Assembly (NCBI GenBank): GCA_025351525.1
Contig: JANXVV010000087.1
Span: 1 to 6,770, forward strand
DNA from: Humisphaera sp.
Lineage (GTDB): Bacteria > Planctomycetota > Phycisphaerae > Tepidisphaerales > Tepidisphaeraceae
Reading direction: 5' to 3'
Length of the DNA: 6,770 nt
Shown here: positions 5,498-6,770 of the stretch, piece by piece
Layout: each line of letters starts with the position of its first letter
How positions within the stretch are numbered: position 1 is the first letter of the stretch
Program-made: the position numbers and the translations under genes
The notes under the pieces: generated by a model
Seen by the model: only the letters and a program-made list of their open reading frames with translations
Database searches by the model: none
What the model was told of the DNA's origin: nothing

Positions 5498-6598
5498 TCA
5501 ATGCCCCTTCCCAAAAAACGTCTTGATCGAATCGTAAATATCATCCTTCGAATTCACCCGGCTCGTCAGCACCCTCGGTTCCTTCTTCAAATGCTCGTGC
5601 AGCACGTTGATGAAATTCCCGGAGCCGTAGGCAGAGGCCACCTGGCAGTAGCCGAACATATTGCAAAACGGCAACAACTGCTCCTTCAGCATTTTGACGC
5701 AATCGCGGCTGTCGGCTTCGCTGCTGTTGTCGCCGTCGCTGAAGTGGAATAGATAAATATTCCATTCATCGGGTGAGTAATGCCGGTCGAGCAGCGCCTT
5801 GCAGGTCTTGTAAGCGCTGCTGATTTTCGTGCCCCCGTCTTCACGCAGGTGATAGAAGGTGTGCTTGTCCACCTCGCGGGCGGCCACATCATGCACGATG
5901 TATCGGCTTTCGATCCCCTCGTAATTCTTGCGCAGCCAGGTGTCGATCCAGAAACTTTCCAGTCGAACCAGTTCCTTCTGCTCTTCCCCCATCGAACCGC
6001 TGACATCCATCATGAAAATGATGACGGCGTTGCTCTGCGGGCTTTTCACTTCCTTCCAACTGCGATAGCGGATGTCTTTTTTCTGGGGGATGATGACCGG
6101 ATTGTTCGGGTCGTAATCGCCGATCATGATCTGCCGTTTGAGGGCTTGCTTGAAGGATCGTTTGAAATGGCGAAGGCTGTCCGGCCCGACGGTGCGAATG
6201 CCGCTGTATTTATCGCGAACGGTGGTGATGCGATGCTTGCCCTTGGGCTCGATGCGCGGCAGCTTCAATTCCTCCGCCAGAATATCTGCCAACTCATCGA
6301 GGCTCAGGTCCACCTCCATCATGTGCTGACCCTGCTCGGTGCCGCCCTGCGATTTACCTTTGCCGTTGCCTTTACCGATTGTTTCCCCCTCTTTGCCATC
6401 GCCTGTGCCGATGCCACCGGAATTATCCCCGTACCGAAAATAGGGCAACTCGATCCCGCGCACGGGAATCGAGATCAGGTGCTTGCCTTCCTTGCCGATC
6501 AGTTCGCCCTTAGTGAGGAACTTGCGCAGGTCGTCGCGGATGCGTCCTTTGACGATCTGGCGGAAGCGCTGGTGATCTTTTTCGATTTTGAGGATCAT
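5498..6598 (-). CDS. DUF444 / YeaH-YhbH family protein with VWA-like domain
   Basis: This 366-residue cytoplasmic protein belongs to the YeaH (E. coli) / YhbH (B. subtilis) family. Its N-terminus (MILKIEKDHQRFRQIVKGRI...) is the family opening, followed by ISIPVRGIELPYFRYG (43-58), a Gly/Lys-rich flexible linker (about 60-92) and a C-terminal VWA-like fold with MIDAS residues: DVSGSM (D198, S200, S202), the threonine in GGTKIS (T257) and SDGD (D288, D290). All metal ligands appear present. Family members usually sit beside the PrkA (YeaG) serine kinase and SpoVR and act in stress and starvation responses; the exact molecular role is unsettled. The ATG at 6598 fits the family N-terminus better than the GTG at 6631. 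Length is slightly below YeaH and YhbH. Any PrkA gene would have to lie beyond the right edge, since the preceding 170 bases do not look like one. Confidence 0.92.
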   Translation of the reverse strand: MILKIEKDHQRFRQIVKGRIRDDLRKFLTKGELIGKEGKHLISIPVRGIELPYFRYGDNSGGIGTGDGKEGETIGKGNGKGKSQGGTEQGQHMMEVDLSLDELADILAEELKLPRIEPKGKHRITTVRDKYSGIRTVGPDSLRHFKRSFKQALKRQIMIGDYDPNNPVIIPQKKDIRYRSWKEVKSPQSNAVIIFMMDVSGSMGEEQKELVRLESFWIDTWLRKNYEGIESRYIVHDVAAREVDKHTFYHLREDGGTKISSAYKTCKALLDRHYSPDEWNIYLFHFSDGDNSSEADSRDCVKMLKEQLLPFCNMFGYCQVASAYGSGNFINVLHEHLKKEPRVLTSRVNSKDDIYDSIKTFFGKGH

Positions 6599-6609
6599 AA
6601 TGCCACGGC

Positions 6610-6768
6610 TCAAAATAACCAGTGAAACCACCGCTGGAGTACGATCAATACAAACAATGTGATGGGCATATACATCACGATCGATCCTATTCGTGTCCGA
6701 ATAGGTTGATTATGCACAGCCGGATCAAATCTCGGCAACTGCAACGCCCTGAGGTTCGGTCGCGTGCG
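6610..6768 (-). CDS. Possible C-terminal end of an upstream membrane protein
   Basis: One minus-strand frame stays open for 52 codons from the window edge to a TGA at 6612-6610, 11 bases before the DUF444 ATG. The peptide is polar at first (RTRPNLRALQLPRFDPAVHN) and then holds a hydrophobic segment (about residues 27-44, with VMYMPITLFVLIVL), ending QRWFHWLF. The other two minus frames are closed. Tight spacing and a plausible C-terminal membrane helix suggest a real gene in the same operon. However, 52 codons can stay open by chance, and a perfect hairpin lies inside the frame. I do not recognise the family, and it does not look like the end of PrkA. Confidence 0.35.
   Translation of the reverse strand, partial: RTRPNLRALQLPRFDPAVHNQPIRTRIGSIVMYMPITLFVLIVLQRWFHWLF
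6686..6705. repeat. Perfect 8-bp hairpin upstream of the DUF444 gene
   Basis: CCTATTCG and CGAATAGG flank a four-base loop (TGTC). The hairpin lies about 90 bases before the DUF444 start. No T-run follows on either strand, so a terminator is unlikely. It could be an operator or leader structure, or chance symmetry within the possible upstream reading frame. Confidence 0.45.
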
Positions 6769-6770
6769 GA

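Noticed and set aside
5780..6625. Long plus-strand open frame (281 codons) opposite the DUF444 gene
   Set aside because: It is the antisense shadow of a gene with clear family motifs; its translation shows no recognisable domain.

Overview
The window most likely comes from a planctomycete (Planctomycetota, perhaps a Phycisphaerae-like lineage). The best clue is the membrane-anchored zinc ribbon read as CPTCGYDLRATPDRCPEC on the minus strand near 2260-2315. To my knowledge this C-terminal signature is common in planctomycete genomes and rare elsewhere. VPLP-type C-terminal sorting signals, a GldA/GldF/GldG-like ABC cassette and a DUF444 (YeaH/YhbH) protein all fit. The assignment is an inference from motifs; no database was searched.

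Every credible gene lies on the minus strand, so transcription runs from high to low coordinates. From the right edge: a possible membrane-protein tail (6610-6768); a VWA/DUF444 protein (5498-6598) of the family that usually works with the PrkA kinase and SpoVR; an 808-base gene-poor stretch (4690-5497); two tandem paralogous secreted proteins (3892-4689 and 2828-3652), each with a signal peptide and a VPLP-CTERM-like tail; a strong intrinsic terminator (2767-2797); a small, apparently N-truncated zinc-ribbon membrane protein (2209-2610); and an ABC exporter operon: ATPase (1060-2025), permease (347-1063, sharing an ATGA overlap with the ATPase) and the first 59 codons of a GldG-like subunit (1-178).

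The intergenic DNA is unusually rich in symmetric structure. In the 808-base stretch a 97-bp REPIN-like element (two inverted 29-nt copies, each itself a hairpin) sits about 20 bp from a 207-bp foldback element with decayed terminal inverted repeats. A third large hairpin (2594-2638) overlaps the only available start of the zinc-ribbon gene. Two further spacers carry short G/A-rich repeat tracts. These elements, together with the duplicated surface-protein pair, are the least explained parts of the window. I see no clear evidence for a new multi-gene defence or metabolic system, and no tRNA, rRNA, CRISPR array or intact insertion sequence.
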